A stretch of DNA of 31,164 bases from Candidatus Lindowiibacteriota bacterium (GTDB taxonomy: Bacteria > Lindowbacteria > 2-12-FULL-62-27). The notes beneath the pieces are model-generated. The model had not been told where the DNA came from and searched no databases. It was given only the letters and a program-made list of their open reading frames with translations. The position numbers were made by a program, and so were the translations under genes. The stretch lies in assembly GCA_023249255.1 (NCBI GenBank), contig JAHFCY010000008.1, positions 1 to 31,164 of the forward strand, in the 5' to 3' direction. Below, in pieces: positions 22,023 through 30,593 of the stretch (position 1 is its first letter; each line of letters begins with the position of its first letter).

Positions 22023-22964
22023 ATGTCCAAAATCCCGTCCCAGTGGTACATTGAGGTCGACAAGCCGTCCAAGGGATTTTTTGCGGCCATTGACGAGGTC
22101 TACGTCGTCAAAAAAACGAAATTTCAGCAGTGCCAGCTCGTCCACTCGCCGGCGCATGGAAAAGTTCTGATTTTAGACGGCCGCGTCCAGTCGACCGAGC
22201 TGGATGAGGGCGAATATCACGAATACACCGTCCAGCCGGCCATGTTGAGCCACCCGAATCCGGAATCGGTTCTCGTGATCGGCGGCGGCGAAGGCGCGAG
22301 CGCGCGGGAAGTCCTCAAGCACAAGTCTGTGCGGAGGCTAGTCATGGTCGACATCGATCGGGACGCCGTGTTGTTTTGCAAAAAATATCTTCCCGAATGG
22401 CATCGTGGCGCGTTTGACGACCGCCGGATGAAACTGGTGTTTGCGGACGCGCGAAAGTACGTCGAGCGGACGCGCGAAAAGTTTGACGTGGTGATCGTCG
22501 ATCTGTCCGAGCCCGTGTCGGACGGCCCGGCCGTGTTCTGCTACACCCGGGAATTTTACGACGCGATCCGCCGCCGGCTGAATCCGGGCGGGCTTGTGGC
22601 CGTCCAGACGGACGTCGTCAGCATCGACTGGTGTGAATTTTATCCGCATCTCTACAAGACGCTCCGTCACGTCTATGGCGCGGCCGGCAGTGTCGCGTTT
22701 TTCCTGTCGTGCATCAACTGCATGTGGTCATCGACTGTTTGCGGCGCCCCGGCCGATCTCAATTTGGCCGTTTTTTCGAATTTAGACGTCGATTTTCTGG
22801 CGCGGCGACGTCGCGTTCCACTCCGATTCTACGACACGATCATGCACCGCCGCATCAGCGCCATGCCGAAGTATGTGCGCCGGTCGCAGGCTGATCCGGC
22901 CGCAAAAATTCTCACGGACAAAAATATCAACACAATCGCGCGAAAGTTGTCGATCAATCAGTGA
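22023..22964 (+). CDS. speE: SpeE, spermidine synthase (polyamine aminopropyltransferase)
   Basis: This 313-residue protein has the spermidine synthase layout: an N-terminal beta domain (LILDGRVQSTELDEGEYHEY), the dcAdoMet-binding glycine loop VLVIGGGEGASAREVL (about 83-98), the acidic residues of VMVDID, and the catalytic aspartate D160 in IVDLSEPVSDGPA. It transfers an aminopropyl group from decarboxylated AdoMet to putrescine or a related amine. The motif DLSEP rather than the common D..DP leaves room for a different acceptor, such as in thermospermine-type enzymes. It follows speD after the palindromic element and overlaps the next gene by GTGA. The putrescine source is not in the window. 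Confidence 0.92.
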   Translation: MSKIPSQWYIEVDKPSKGFFAAIDEVYVVKKTKFQQCQLVHSPAHGKVLILDGRVQSTELDEGEYHEYTVQPAMLSHPNPESVLVIGGGEGASAREVLKHKSVRRLVMVDIDRDAVLFCKKYLPEWHRGAFDDRRMKLVFADARKYVERTREKFDVVIVDLSEPVSDGPAVFCYTREFYDAIRRRLNPGGLVAVQTDVVSIDWCEFYPHLYKTLRHVYGAAGSVAFFLSCINCMWSSTVCGAPADLNLAVFSNLDVDFLARRRRVPLRFYDTIMHRRISAMPKYVRRSQADPAAKILTDKNINTIARKLSINQ

Positions 22965-23728
22965 ACGTTGTCATTCTCGCCGGCGGACTCGGGACGCGGC
23001 TGGCGGAGGAGACCGTTGTGAAGCCCAAGCCGATGGTGGAAATCGGCGGGAGGCCCATCCTGTGGCACATTTTCAAGCACTATTCACATTTCGGATTTAA
23101 CGACTTCGCCGTCGCGCTCGGGTACAAGGGCGAACAGATCAAGGACTGGGCGGTGAATTACCGCGTGCGTACATCGGACGTTACGCTCTCGTTCAAGACC
23201 GGTCGAATGGAAGTGTGCAGGGGCCGTCCGGAGCCGTGGACTGTGCATCTTTGCGACACGGGCTCGCAGACGAATACGGGCGGCCGGATCAGGCGACTTG
23301 CGCCGATTCTCAAGAAAAAGCCGTTCATGTTGACGTATGGCGACGGCGTCTGTTCGATTGATCTGAAAAAATTGCTGGCGTATCACAAGTCCAAACACGC
23401 TCTGGCGACGATCACCGCCGTCCGTCCGCCGTCGCGATTCGGCGGACTGGTGTTACACAACGACCGTGTCGTTCAATTTTCCGAAAAACCGCAGATCGGC
23501 GAAGGATGGATTAACGGCGGCTACATGGTGCTGGAGGCGTCGGTGCTGGACCGGATCGAAGGAGACGACACGAACTTCGAGCGGGACGTGCTCGAGGACC
23601 TGGCGCGCCGGGGGAAACTTGCGGCGTTCAGGCACGATGGATTCTGGCAGTGCATGGACACGATGCGGGACGTGAGGCTTCTGGAGGGCCTGTGGGAGTC
23701 GGGCGCGGCGCCGTGGAAGATATGGTAG
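22961..23728 (+). CDS. rfbF: RfbF, glucose-1-phosphate cytidylyltransferase
   Basis: This 255-residue nucleotidyltransferase begins [20 protein letters not shown], the sugar-nucleotide pyrophosphorylase signature. It contains [30 protein letters not shown] (metal-binding Asp) and [21 protein letters not shown] is characteristic of the cytidylyltransferase RfbF. It makes CDP-glucose from CTP and glucose 1-phosphate, the entry to CDP-linked 3,6-dideoxy and 6-deoxy sugars. The start is GTG, overlapping the speE stop. The stop overlaps the start of rfbG, so the two act as a coupled pair. Confidence 0.95.
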   Translation: MNVVILAGGLGTRLAEETVVKPKPMVEIGGRPILWHIFKHYSHFGFNDFAVALGYKGEQIKDWAVNYRVRTSDVTLSFKTGRMEVCRGRPEPWTVHLCDTGSQTNTGGRIRRLAPILKKKPFMLTYGDGVCSIDLKKLLAYHKSKHALATITAVRPPSRFGGLVLHNDRVVQFSEKPQIGEGWINGGYMVLEASVLDRIEGDDTNFERDVLEDLARRGKLAAFRHDGFWQCMDTMRDVRLLEGLWESGAAPWKIW

Positions 23729-24777
23729 AAGCGGGAAGAAGACGGGAGTCAGGAGTCAGGAGTCAGAAGAAAGACAGGGCAAATTCATTCAGTTGGACAG
23801 ATCGGCCTGTCTTGGTTACAGGCGCCACGGGATTGCTTGGAAGCTGGCTGGTCAAACGGTTGATTGAGTTGAAAGCCGAGACGGTCTGTCTGGTGCGGGA
23901 CTGGGTGCCGATGTCGGAAGCGGTCCAGAGTGGAAGTCTGGAGCGTGTCCGCGTTGTTCGGGGTGATGTGCGCGACCGGGAATGTGTCGAGCGCGTTCTG
24001 GGAGAATATGAAATTGATACAGTCTTTCATCTGGCCGCGCAGACGATCGTCTCGATTGCCAACAGAAATCCAGTCTCAACTTTCGAAAGTAACATCGCGG
24101 GGACCTGGTCGATTCTCGAAGCGTCGCGACGATCGCCGACCGTAAAACAGATCGTGGTGGCCTCCTCCGACAAGGCCTATGGTGATTTGGATGGGCGTGA
24201 GGGTGCGCATCCTTACGAGGAGACGATGCCGCTGGCCGGCACCCATCCGTACGACGTCAGCAAATCCTGCGCGGACCTGATTGCGCAAAGCTACGCCTGG
24301 ACGTTCAACCTGCCGGTTACCGTGACGCGATGCGGGAATCTGTATGGCGGCGGCGACCTGAACTGGAACCGTGTGGTTCCGGGGACCATCCGATCAGTGT
24401 TGCGCGGCGAACGTCCGATCATCCGGTCAGACGGAAAATTCATCCGGGATTATTTTTATGTCGAAGACGCGTCTCTGGCGGTTCTTCTTTTGGCCGAGCG
24501 AATGGCCGCTGACGGAGATTCCCTGCGGGGCGAGGCGTTCAACTTTTCGAACGAGCGGCCGATGTCGGTTCTCGATCTGATCAAGCTCATTCTGAACAGG
24601 ATGGATTCAAAAGCGCGACCTGTCATTCAAAATGCCGTTCAAAACGAAATCCGCCGGCAGTATTTGAGTTCCGGCAAGGCGCGCCGGGTTCTCGGATGGA
24701 AATCCAAAATCACTCTTGAGGAAGGGCTGGATCGGACGATCGCGTGGTATCGAACGCATTTTGAAGAAAACGGATGA
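23722..24777 (+). CDS. rfbG: RfbG, CDP-glucose 4,6-dehydratase
   Basis: This 351-residue extended SDR has a Rossmann loop GATGLLG (34-40), [20 protein letters not shown] and the catalytic Y177-D-V-S-K181, all typical of CDP-glucose 4,6-dehydratase. It converts CDP-glucose to CDP-4-keto-6-deoxyglucose. The first 25 residues are unusual: they read through three tandem GGAGTCA heptamers (23745-23765), giving RESGVRSQ. No in-frame start exists between the repeat and the Rossmann strand, so translation must begin upstream, at the ATG at 23722 or the GTG at 23713, inside the end of rfbF. Copy-number change would shift the frame. The stop overlaps the next gene by ATGA. Confidence 0.92.
   Translation: MVEAGRRRESGVRSQKKDRANSFSWTDRPVLVTGATGLLGSWLVKRLIELKAETVCLVRDWVPMSEAVQSGSLERVRVVRGDVRDRECVERVLGEYEIDTVFHLAAQTIVSIANRNPVSTFESNIAGTWSILEASRRSPTVKQIVVASSDKAYGDLDGREGAHPYEETMPLAGTHPYDVSKSCADLIAQSYAWTFNLPVTVTRCGNLYGGGDLNWNRVVPGTIRSVLRGERPIIRSDGKFIRDYFYVEDASLAVLLLAERMAADGDSLRGEAFNFSNERPMSVLDLIKLILNRMDSKARPVIQNAVQNEIRRQYLSSGKARRVLGWKSKITLEEGLDRTIAWYRTHFEENG
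23745..23765 (+). repeat. Three tandem GGAGTCA heptamers inside the rfbG 5' end
   Basis: Three exact copies of GGAGTCA lie about 23 bases after the rfbG start, in a GA-rich setting (GAAGCGGGAAGAAGACG before, GAAGAAAGACAGG after). Seven is not a multiple of three, so gain or loss of one copy would switch the reading frame. Three copies is a small number for active slippage. Confidence 0.75.
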
Positions 24778-25994
24778 CGCGGATTTCAGCGTGCCGCGCA
24801 TGCGGACACGCGAATCTCCTGCCGGTGCTCGATCTGGGATCGATGCCGCTGGCCAATGCGCTTTTGCCGCCGTCCGGTTCAATTGAATCCGAGCCACGCT
24901 TTCCGCTCGAGTTGGTTCACTGTCCTTCCTGCTCGCTGATCCAGATTACCGAGACGATTCCGCCGGAGCAGTTGTTTGGCGATTATGTTTATTTTTCGTC
25001 TTATTCAAGGACAATGTTGGATCACGCCCAACGCCTGGCGGAACTCCTGATCGATCGATTTCACCTCACCAAAGACAGCCTTGTGATCGAGGCGGCCAGC
25101 AACGATGGATACCTTCTGCAATATTTTGTCGAGCGCGGCGTTCCGGTTCTGGGCGTTGAACCGGCGGCGAACGTTGCGGAAGTTGCCCGGAAGGTTCGGA
25201 ACGTTCCGACTCGCACCGAATTTTTTGGAGCTGACCTATCCCGCCGGCTCCGGTCGGAAGGCAAACAGGCGGATGTCGTCATCGGCATCAACGTGCTGGC
25301 GCACGTCCCGGATTTGAACGGATTCGTCGAGGGGATTCGGACCGTGCTCAAGCCGGGAGGCGCCGCGGTGATCGAAGTGCCTTCCGCGATGGACTTGTTC
25401 GCTCACGCCGAGTTCGATACGATCTACCATGAACATTTGTTTTATTTCTCGCTGAAGGCTCTTCGGGCGCTCTTTTCGCGGCATGGTCTTCGAATCATCG
25501 ACGTGGAACGGTTGCGCATTCATGGCGGATCGCTGAGAATTTATGCTGTATCGGACGGCGCCGCTTCTGTTTCGGGGCGTGTTGAGGAGGAACTTTCCGC
25601 TGAGGAGGGCTCAGAGGATTTTTCGTCGTTTGCCGCCCGCGTCAAGGCTGTGCGTACGGAAATTCCGGCGTTTCTGAAATCTCGACGGAATGCGGGCCGG
25701 CGGGTCGCCGCGTATGGCGCCGCCGCCAAAGGAGCCGTCCTCATGAATTATTGTGGGCTTGGAACAGATCTCGTCGAATTTGTTGTGGACAGAAATCCGG
25801 CAAAACAGGGGAAACGGATGCCCGGAACGCACCAGCCGATTTATGATCCGGCCGAACTTCTGGCCCGCCGCCCGGACGATCTTTTGATTCTGCCGTGGAA
25901 CATTGCGGACGAGATTGTAAACCAGGAAAGGGTCTTTGCGTCTGCGGGCGGGAAGTTTATCGTGCCGGCGCCGGAAATTCGGGAGATAGGGTGA
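24774..25994 (+). CDS. NDP-hexose C-methyltransferase (TylCIII-like)
   Basis: This 406-residue protein has the three-part layout of sugar C-methyltransferases: an N-terminal zinc site (C7 and C10 in CRACG, C50 and C53 in CPSC), a central SAM-binding Rossmann domain ([15 protein letters not shown]) and a C-terminal domain ([17 protein letters not shown]). The signature Y218-H-E-H221 in [10 protein letters not shown] holds the catalytic residues in the TylCIII/TcaB9 group, which methylate C-3 of 4-keto-6-deoxy sugars. Here the substrate would be the CDP-4-keto-6-deoxyhexose from RfbG, giving a branched 3-C-methyl sugar. It overlaps rfbG by four bases. The position of methylation is inferred from the family. 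Confidence 0.9.
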   Translation: MTRISACRACGHANLLPVLDLGSMPLANALLPPSGSIESEPRFPLELVHCPSCSLIQITETIPPEQLFGDYVYFSSYSRTMLDHAQRLAELLIDRFHLTKDSLVIEAASNDGYLLQYFVERGVPVLGVEPAANVAEVARKVRNVPTRTEFFGADLSRRLRSEGKQADVVIGINVLAHVPDLNGFVEGIRTVLKPGGAAVIEVPSAMDLFAHAEFDTIYHEHLFYFSLKALRALFSRHGLRIIDVERLRIHGGSLRIYAVSDGAASVSGRVEEELSAEEGSEDFSSFAARVKAVRTEIPAFLKSRRNAGRRVAAYGAAAKGAVLMNYCGLGTDLVEFVVDRNPAKQGKRMPGTHQPIYDPAELLARRPDDLLILPWNIADEIVNQERVFASAGGKFIVPAPEIREIG

Positions 25995-26004
25995 ATCGAA
26001 AAAC

Positions 26005-26490
26005 ATGAAACCACAGACAGACACTGACAGACACGGACAGAATATAAAAGGCGTTCAGGTTGTTCCGCTCAAACGGATTCCGGATGAGCGCGGGACGATT
26101 TTTCACATGCTGAAGTCGACTGATTCGCATTTCAAAACGTTCGGAGAGATTTATTTCTCCGCAGTTTATCCCGGCGCGATCAAAGGCTGGCATCTTCATA
26201 AGCAAATGACGCTGAACTACGCGTGCATCTGGGGCACGATCAAGCTTGTCCTTTATGATGATCGTAAAGGCTCGCCGACGCGCGGTCGCCTGTCGGAATT
26301 CTTTCTCGGCCCGGAAAATTATTCTCTGGTTGTCATCCCGCCGAACGTCTGGAACGGATTCAAGGGCATGGAGCCACCCTATTCGATTGTGGCCAACTGC
26401 GCGACGCACCCGCACAACCCAAAATTCTCCGTACGGCTGGACCCATACAAAAACAAAATCCCGTACGATTGGTCACGCAAGGACGGATAA
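26005..26490 (+). CDS. RmlC-like NDP-4-keto-sugar epimerase (cupin)
   Basis: This 161-residue cupin belongs to the dTDP-4-dehydrorhamnose 3,5-epimerase family. The active-site histidine region reads GAIKGWHLHKQMTLNYACIWGTIKLVLYDDR, and VIPPNVWNGFKGM and NKIPYDW follow. It would epimerise the 4-keto sugar before the final reduction. The first dozen residues (MKPQTDTDRHGQN) come from a 10-bp repeat (CAGACACTGA, CAGACACGGA) and are not part of the fold, which starts at VQVVPLKRIPDERG. It lies 10 bases after the methyltransferase and directly abuts the next gene. Confidence 0.85.
   Translation: MKPQTDTDRHGQNIKGVQVVPLKRIPDERGTIFHMLKSTDSHFKTFGEIYFSAVYPGAIKGWHLHKQMTLNYACIWGTIKLVLYDDRKGSPTRGRLSEFFLGPENYSLVVIPPNVWNGFKGMEPPYSIVANCATHPHNPKFSVRLDPYKNKIPYDWSRKDG
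26012..26041 (+). repeat. CAGACAC 10-bp repeat at the 5' end of the epimerase gene
   Basis: CAGACACTGA (26018-26027) and CAGACACGGA (26028-26037) are in-phase 10-mers, with CAGA starting a third and ACAGA before. They encode residues 5-12 of the epimerase, a part outside the conserved domain. Confidence 0.55.
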
Positions 26491-27411
26491 ATGAAGGTGT
26501 TTCTGACCGGTGCGACGGGATTTGTCGGCTCGCATCTGGCGCGCCTTCTGGTTCGAGAAGGGGTGGAGACGCACGCGCTGGTTTATGCCGAACATCCACA
26601 GGATATGATCGACGATATTCGCGAAGATATCCGCACTATTGAAGGGGATTTTTTAGAGCCGCAATCCTGGGAGAAGGCTGTTTCGGGCCTGCGGCCTGAT
26701 CTCTGTTTCCATCTGGCCTGGAACACGACGCCCGGCGCATATCTGCACGACCGCATGAATCTGGATCTGGTGGCGGCATCGCTTCGGCTTGCGCAGATTC
26801 TGGCGCGCTCCGGGTGCCGCCGCCTCGTTTCAGTCGGAACGTGTTTTGAATATGACGTATCAACAAAAATTTTAAGCGAGTCGTCGCCGACCCGCCCGCG
26901 CACGCTGTACGCGGCCTGTAAACTCTCGCTTCTGACCGCGCTCGACGCGTTTTGCCGGGAGAGTGGAATGTCGTTTGCGTGGCCGCGGTTGTTCTATTTG
27001 TACGGGCCGGGTGAACATCCGCGGCGTCTCGTGCCGACACTGATTCAATCGTTTTTGGAGCACCGCGCGGCAGATCTGACATCCGGTGACAAAATCCGGG
27101 ATTACCTGCATGTCGAGGACGTGGCGTCGGCCCTGTGGGCGGTTGCGCGAAGTGATCTGGGCGGTCCCGTGAATATCGGATCGGGATCGGCGCTGACCAT
27201 CCGGGACCTGGCGGAAGAGATCGCATCTCTCGTCGGCGTTGCCAATCTTGTGCGTTTCAATGCCCGTCCGGACGATCCGGCCGATCCCCGATGTGTTCTG
27301 GCCGACAACCGGAAGCTCATGGACAGCGGTTGGAAACCAACTTATAACTTGAAAGACGGATTACGGAACACCATTCGGTGGTGGAAAGGACGGCCGGACC
27401 ATGCGCAGTAA
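26491..27411 (+). CDS. NAD-dependent epimerase/4-ketoreductase (extended SDR)
   Basis: This 306-residue SDR has the Rossmann loop GATGFVG at the start, LCFHLAWNTTPG, SVGTCFEYD and the catalytic YAACK. DYLHVEDVASALWAV and NIGSGSALTIRDLAEEI are the usual C-terminal motifs. It most likely carries out the last step, reducing the 4-keto group of the CDP sugar to a hydroxyl, as do CDP-paratose/abequose synthases and TylCIV-type reductases. A C-4 or C-5 epimerase is the alternative. An AAGGA Shine-Dalgarno lies 7 bases before the ATG, within the end of the previous gene. Confidence 0.88.
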   Translation: MKVFLTGATGFVGSHLARLLVREGVETHALVYAEHPQDMIDDIREDIRTIEGDFLEPQSWEKAVSGLRPDLCFHLAWNTTPGAYLHDRMNLDLVAASLRLAQILARSGCRRLVSVGTCFEYDVSTKILSESSPTRPRTLYAACKLSLLTALDAFCRESGMSFAWPRLFYLYGPGEHPRRLVPTLIQSFLEHRAADLTSGDKIRDYLHVEDVASALWAVARSDLGGPVNIGSGSALTIRDLAEEIASLVGVANLVRFNARPDDPADPRCVLADNRKLMDSGWKPTYNLKDGLRNTIRWWKGRPDHAQ

Positions 27412-28192
27412 ACGAGTTCGAACCATGTCGAAAACTTTTCCGGGGGGCTATCCACCGGAATACGGCGCACAGACCCTTGATATTTCGGTTCGCGGCCGCC
27501 GCCGTTCCGTAGACATCTATTCGCCTGAAGGTCGTGATCTTCTCGCGCGGCTCTGGACGAGATCCGGCTGGCAGAATAAATTCACATACGACATCACATG
27601 GCTTGGAATTCCGATCATCCAGTTGCCGGAAGATATCCTGATCATGCAGGAGGTCATCTACAAAGTCCGCCCGGACTGGATCATCGAGACCGGCACGGCG
27701 CATGGCGGCACGGCCGTATTTTACGCGTCGATTCTTGAACTGCTTGGTCGAGGCCACGTCTTGTCGATTGATGTCGAAATCCGAAAATACAACCGACTGG
27801 CGATTCAGAGCCATCCGATGAGCAAACGTATCACGCTGGTGGAGGCGGGTTCCACGTCCGCCGCAGCGCGGTCCGCCGTGCGCAAACACATCAGGCCGAA
27901 AGACACAGTCCTGGTCTGTCTGGATTCAAACCACACGAAGGCGCATGTGCTCCGCGAACTGGAGATTTATTCGCGTTGGGTTTCGCCGGGAAGTTACCTG
28001 GTGGTCTTTGACGGCGTTATGGAATGGGTGGCGGACGCGCCGAGCGCAAAACCGGGCTGGATGTCTGACAATCCGACGGCCGCCGTCCGGACATTTCTGG
28101 CTCGCCACCGGGAATTTGAAATCGATTCGTACTACAACCGTCTCGGCGTCACGTATTGTCCCGGAGGATTTTTGCGGAGAAAGCCGGACTGA
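27401..28192 (+). CDS. CmcI-family (cephalosporin hydroxylase-like) protein, probable sugar O-methyltransferase
   Basis: This 263-residue protein belongs to the CmcI/rhamnosyl O-methyltransferase family: WLGIPIIQLPEDILIMQEVI, WIIETGTAHGGTAVFYAS (SAM-binding loop), LSIDVEIRKYN, VCLDSNHTKAHVLREL and SYLVVFDGV. Family members are SAM- and metal-dependent, and in polysaccharide clusters they usually O-methylate a sugar. Next to the deoxysugar genes this suggests methylation of the same or a neighbouring residue. The ATG at 27401 overlaps the previous gene by 11 bases; the ATG at 27425 (MSKTFPGG) is equally possible. Neither has a strong Shine-Dalgarno. Confidence 0.82.
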   Translation: MRSKRVRTMSKTFPGGYPPEYGAQTLDISVRGRRRSVDIYSPEGRDLLARLWTRSGWQNKFTYDITWLGIPIIQLPEDILIMQEVIYKVRPDWIIETGTAHGGTAVFYASILELLGRGHVLSIDVEIRKYNRLAIQSHPMSKRITLVEAGSTSAAARSAVRKHIRPKDTVLVCLDSNHTKAHVLRELEIYSRWVSPGSYLVVFDGVMEWVADAPSAKPGWMSDNPTAAVRTFLARHREFEIDSYYNRLGVTYCPGGFLRRKPD

Positions 28193-28197
28193 TTTTC

Positions 28198-29085
28198 ATG
28201 GCCGAAAATCCCACCGTCAGCGTCGGGATGCCGGTCTACAACGAAGGCCGGTTTCTGGCTCCGGCCCTCGAATCGGTTCTCGCCCAGGATTTGAAGGATT
28301 TCGAACTCATCATCTCGGATAACGCCTCGACCGACGGCAGTTCCGACGTGTGTGCGGAATTTGCGCGGCGCGACGCGCGGATTCGCTACAACCGAAATCC
28401 GGAAAATCGCGGACAGGTCTGGAATTTTAATCGTGTGTTTGAATTGTCAGCCGGAAAATATTTCATGTGGACCGGCGCGCATGATCTGTGGCATCCCTCG
28501 CTTCTCACGCGGTGCCTGTCCGTCCTGGAGTCGGATCCGTCAGTTGTGATGTGTTATCCGCTGATCACCTGCATCGATGAGGAAGGCCGTCCCCTTCCGG
28601 TTGAACCGACACGCATGGATACGCGGTCTATGGGTGTATCCTCACGATTAAATTGCGTCATCTGGGGGCTGAACCGCTGCGATCTCATCTACAGTCCCAT
28701 CCGCCGTTCGGCGCTCCGACATTCGCGGCTGATCCGGCCGACGTTGAGTCCGGACAATATCATTGTTGCAGAACTGTCGCTGGTCGGCTCGATGGCATTT
28801 TTGCCGGAGCCTCTGTTCTTTTTACGCTACATCCGGAAAGACGAAACGTATGCCGAAGTGGTTCGGAGGGGCATGGCAACGTACAGTTCCAAGCCTCCTC
28901 TGTTTTTCTTTCCAAGCTGGCGATTTTTCGGGGAGCACATTCTGGCGGTTCTGCTGGCTCCGGTCAAGATTGACCGCAAGCCGGTCCTGCTTGCGAGCGT
29001 GCTGTTTGGCGTGCTGGCCCGCCGGAGCAAGCACATGATGCACGACGTGACGTTATTTCTGAAGCGGCTTGCCGGATTAAATTAG
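28198..29085 (+). CDS. Family 2 glycosyltransferase
   Basis: This 295-residue GT-A protein begins TVSVGMPVYNEGRFLAPALE and continues DFELIISDNASTDGSSDVCA, the nucleotide-sugar binding start of family 2. The region where DxD usually lies reads MWTGAHDLWHPSLL, so a single Asp replaces the motif, as in a subset of the family. The C-terminal part is basic and hydrophobic (FFFPSWRFFGEHILAVLLAP), probably membrane-associated. It is likely to add one sugar of the polysaccharide, perhaps the one made by the cluster. The start at 28198 is 6 bases after the previous stop; an upstream in-frame ATG lies inside the previous gene and was rejected. Confidence 0.88.
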   Translation: MAENPTVSVGMPVYNEGRFLAPALESVLAQDLKDFELIISDNASTDGSSDVCAEFARRDARIRYNRNPENRGQVWNFNRVFELSAGKYFMWTGAHDLWHPSLLTRCLSVLESDPSVVMCYPLITCIDEEGRPLPVEPTRMDTRSMGVSSRLNCVIWGLNRCDLIYSPIRRSALRHSRLIRPTLSPDNIIVAELSLVGSMAFLPEPLFFLRYIRKDETYAEVVRRGMATYSSKPPLFFFPSWRFFGEHILAVLLAPVKIDRKPVLLASVLFGVLARRSKHMMHDVTLFLKRLAGLN

Positions 29086-29094
29086 TTTCCATCC

Positions 29095-30591
29095 ATGCTG
29101 TTCAATTCTCTGAGTTTCCTTATTTATTTTCCGGTCGTGACCATGCTCTATTTTGCGATCCCGCATGGGTACCGCCGGTTTCTCCTTCTGTCCGCCAGCT
29201 GTATCTTCTACATGGCTTTTATCCCCGTCTATATCCTGATCCTGATATTTACGATTTTCGTGGATTATTTTGCCGGAATTTTCATTGAGAATGCTTCAGG
29301 CCGGGCCAGAAAAGTTTATCTGGTGTTCAGTATTCTGGCCAACGTGGGGGTTCTGGCCGTATTCAAGTACTACAATTTTTTTATAGATAACGTTGACGCG
29401 CTCGCCGGAATTATTTCCTGGAATTGTCATATTCCGAGCCTGTCCATTATTCTGCCCATCGGTCTGTCCTTCCACACGTTCCAGGCCATGAGCTACACGA
29501 TCGAAGTGTACCGGGGCAGATACAAGGCCGAACGAAATTTCATCATCTATGCCCTATACGTGATGTTTTATCCGCAGCTTGTGGCCGGACCCATTGAACG
29601 GCCGCACAATTTAATTCACCAATTTTATGAGGAGCACCGGTTTGAGTGCGAACGGGTCGCACAAGGGTTGAAGTTGATGTTGTGGGGGATGTTCATCAAA
29701 GTTGCGATTGCCGATCGATTGGCCGTGTATGTCAACCAGGTTTACTCTCAGCCGGCGCACTATTCGGGCCTCCCGCTCATGATCGCGACAGTGTTTTTTG
29801 CGTTTCAGATATATTGCGACTTCTCGGGCTATTCCGATATCGCGATCGGCGCGGCGCAGGTGATGGGATTCGAGCTCATGCAAAATTTTGACCGCCCGTA
29901 TTTTTCAAGGTCTGTATCGGAATTTTGGTCGCGATGGCATATCTCCCTGTCCACCTGGTTCAGAGATTATTTTTATATCAGTCTGGGCGGCAACCGCGTC
30001 CCGGCTTGGCGCTGGTATTTGAACCTTTTTCTGACTTTTCTGGTGAGCGGGTTGTGGCACGGGGCGAACTGGACATTTGTCGTCTGGGGGGGCTTGAACG
30101 GGTTCTATCTTATTTTTGCGATCTGGACCCGGCAGATCAGACAACGGTGTGTTGAGAGAATAGGTTTGTCCGGGTTTCCGAAAGTGTATACGGCGTTTCA
30201 GATCGCCTGCACGTTTTCATTGATCTCGGTGAGCTGGATATTTTTCAGGGCCCGGAATATGACGGATGCGCTGTATATTCTGACGCATTTGTTTTCCGGC
30301 GTTTATGGTGACATCATGTATGCCCTGTCGCATATTTCAGGTTTGCGAGATCGCTTCAGCACGGTCTTCAACCGTATTCTGTTGGGCTGGAATCACAGGG
30401 AGTTTCTTGCCGCAGTGACCGGCATCGCGGCGTTGTGGATTGTTGAATGGTTCCAGAGCAATGGTGACATCCGGGACACGCTTTTTGGGAGGCCGCGCTG
30501 GTTCCGATGGATGGTGTATTACTCCATCCTCGGACTGATCTTGAAATTTGGAGTGTTCGGCATGACCCAATTCATCTATTTTCAATTTTAG
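29095..30591 (+). CDS. MBOAT-family O-acyltransferase (AlgI-like)
   Basis: This 498-residue polytopic membrane protein is of AlgI length. It starts MLFNSLSFLIYFPVVTMLYF, as do many AlgI/DltB-like proteins. It contains PIGLSFHTFQAMSYTIEVYRG, MFYPQLVAGPIERP, FFAFQIYCDFSGYSDIAIGAA, SEFWSRWHISLSTWFRDYFY, and the catalytic H322 in SGLWHGANWTFVVWGG. MBOAT proteins pass an acyl group, usually acetyl, across the membrane to an exported polysaccharide. The next gene looks like the SGNH partner that completes transfer. It follows the glycosyltransferase by 9 bases, so it belongs to the same transcript. Confidence 0.93.
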   Translation: MLFNSLSFLIYFPVVTMLYFAIPHGYRRFLLLSASCIFYMAFIPVYILILIFTIFVDYFAGIFIENASGRARKVYLVFSILANVGVLAVFKYYNFFIDNVDALAGIISWNCHIPSLSIILPIGLSFHTFQAMSYTIEVYRGRYKAERNFIIYALYVMFYPQLVAGPIERPHNLIHQFYEEHRFECERVAQGLKLMLWGMFIKVAIADRLAVYVNQVYSQPAHYSGLPLMIATVFFAFQIYCDFSGYSDIAIGAAQVMGFELMQNFDRPYFSRSVSEFWSRWHISLSTWFRDYFYISLGGNRVPAWRWYLNLFLTFLVSGLWHGANWTFVVWGGLNGFYLIFAIWTRQIRQRCVERIGLSGFPKVYTAFQIACTFSLISVSWIFFRARNMTDALYILTHLFSGVYGDIMYALSHISGLRDRFSTVFNRILLGWNHREFLAAVTGIAALWIVEWFQSNGDIRDTLFGRPRWFRWMVYYSILGLILKFGVFGMTQFIYFQF

Positions 30592-30593
30592 AC

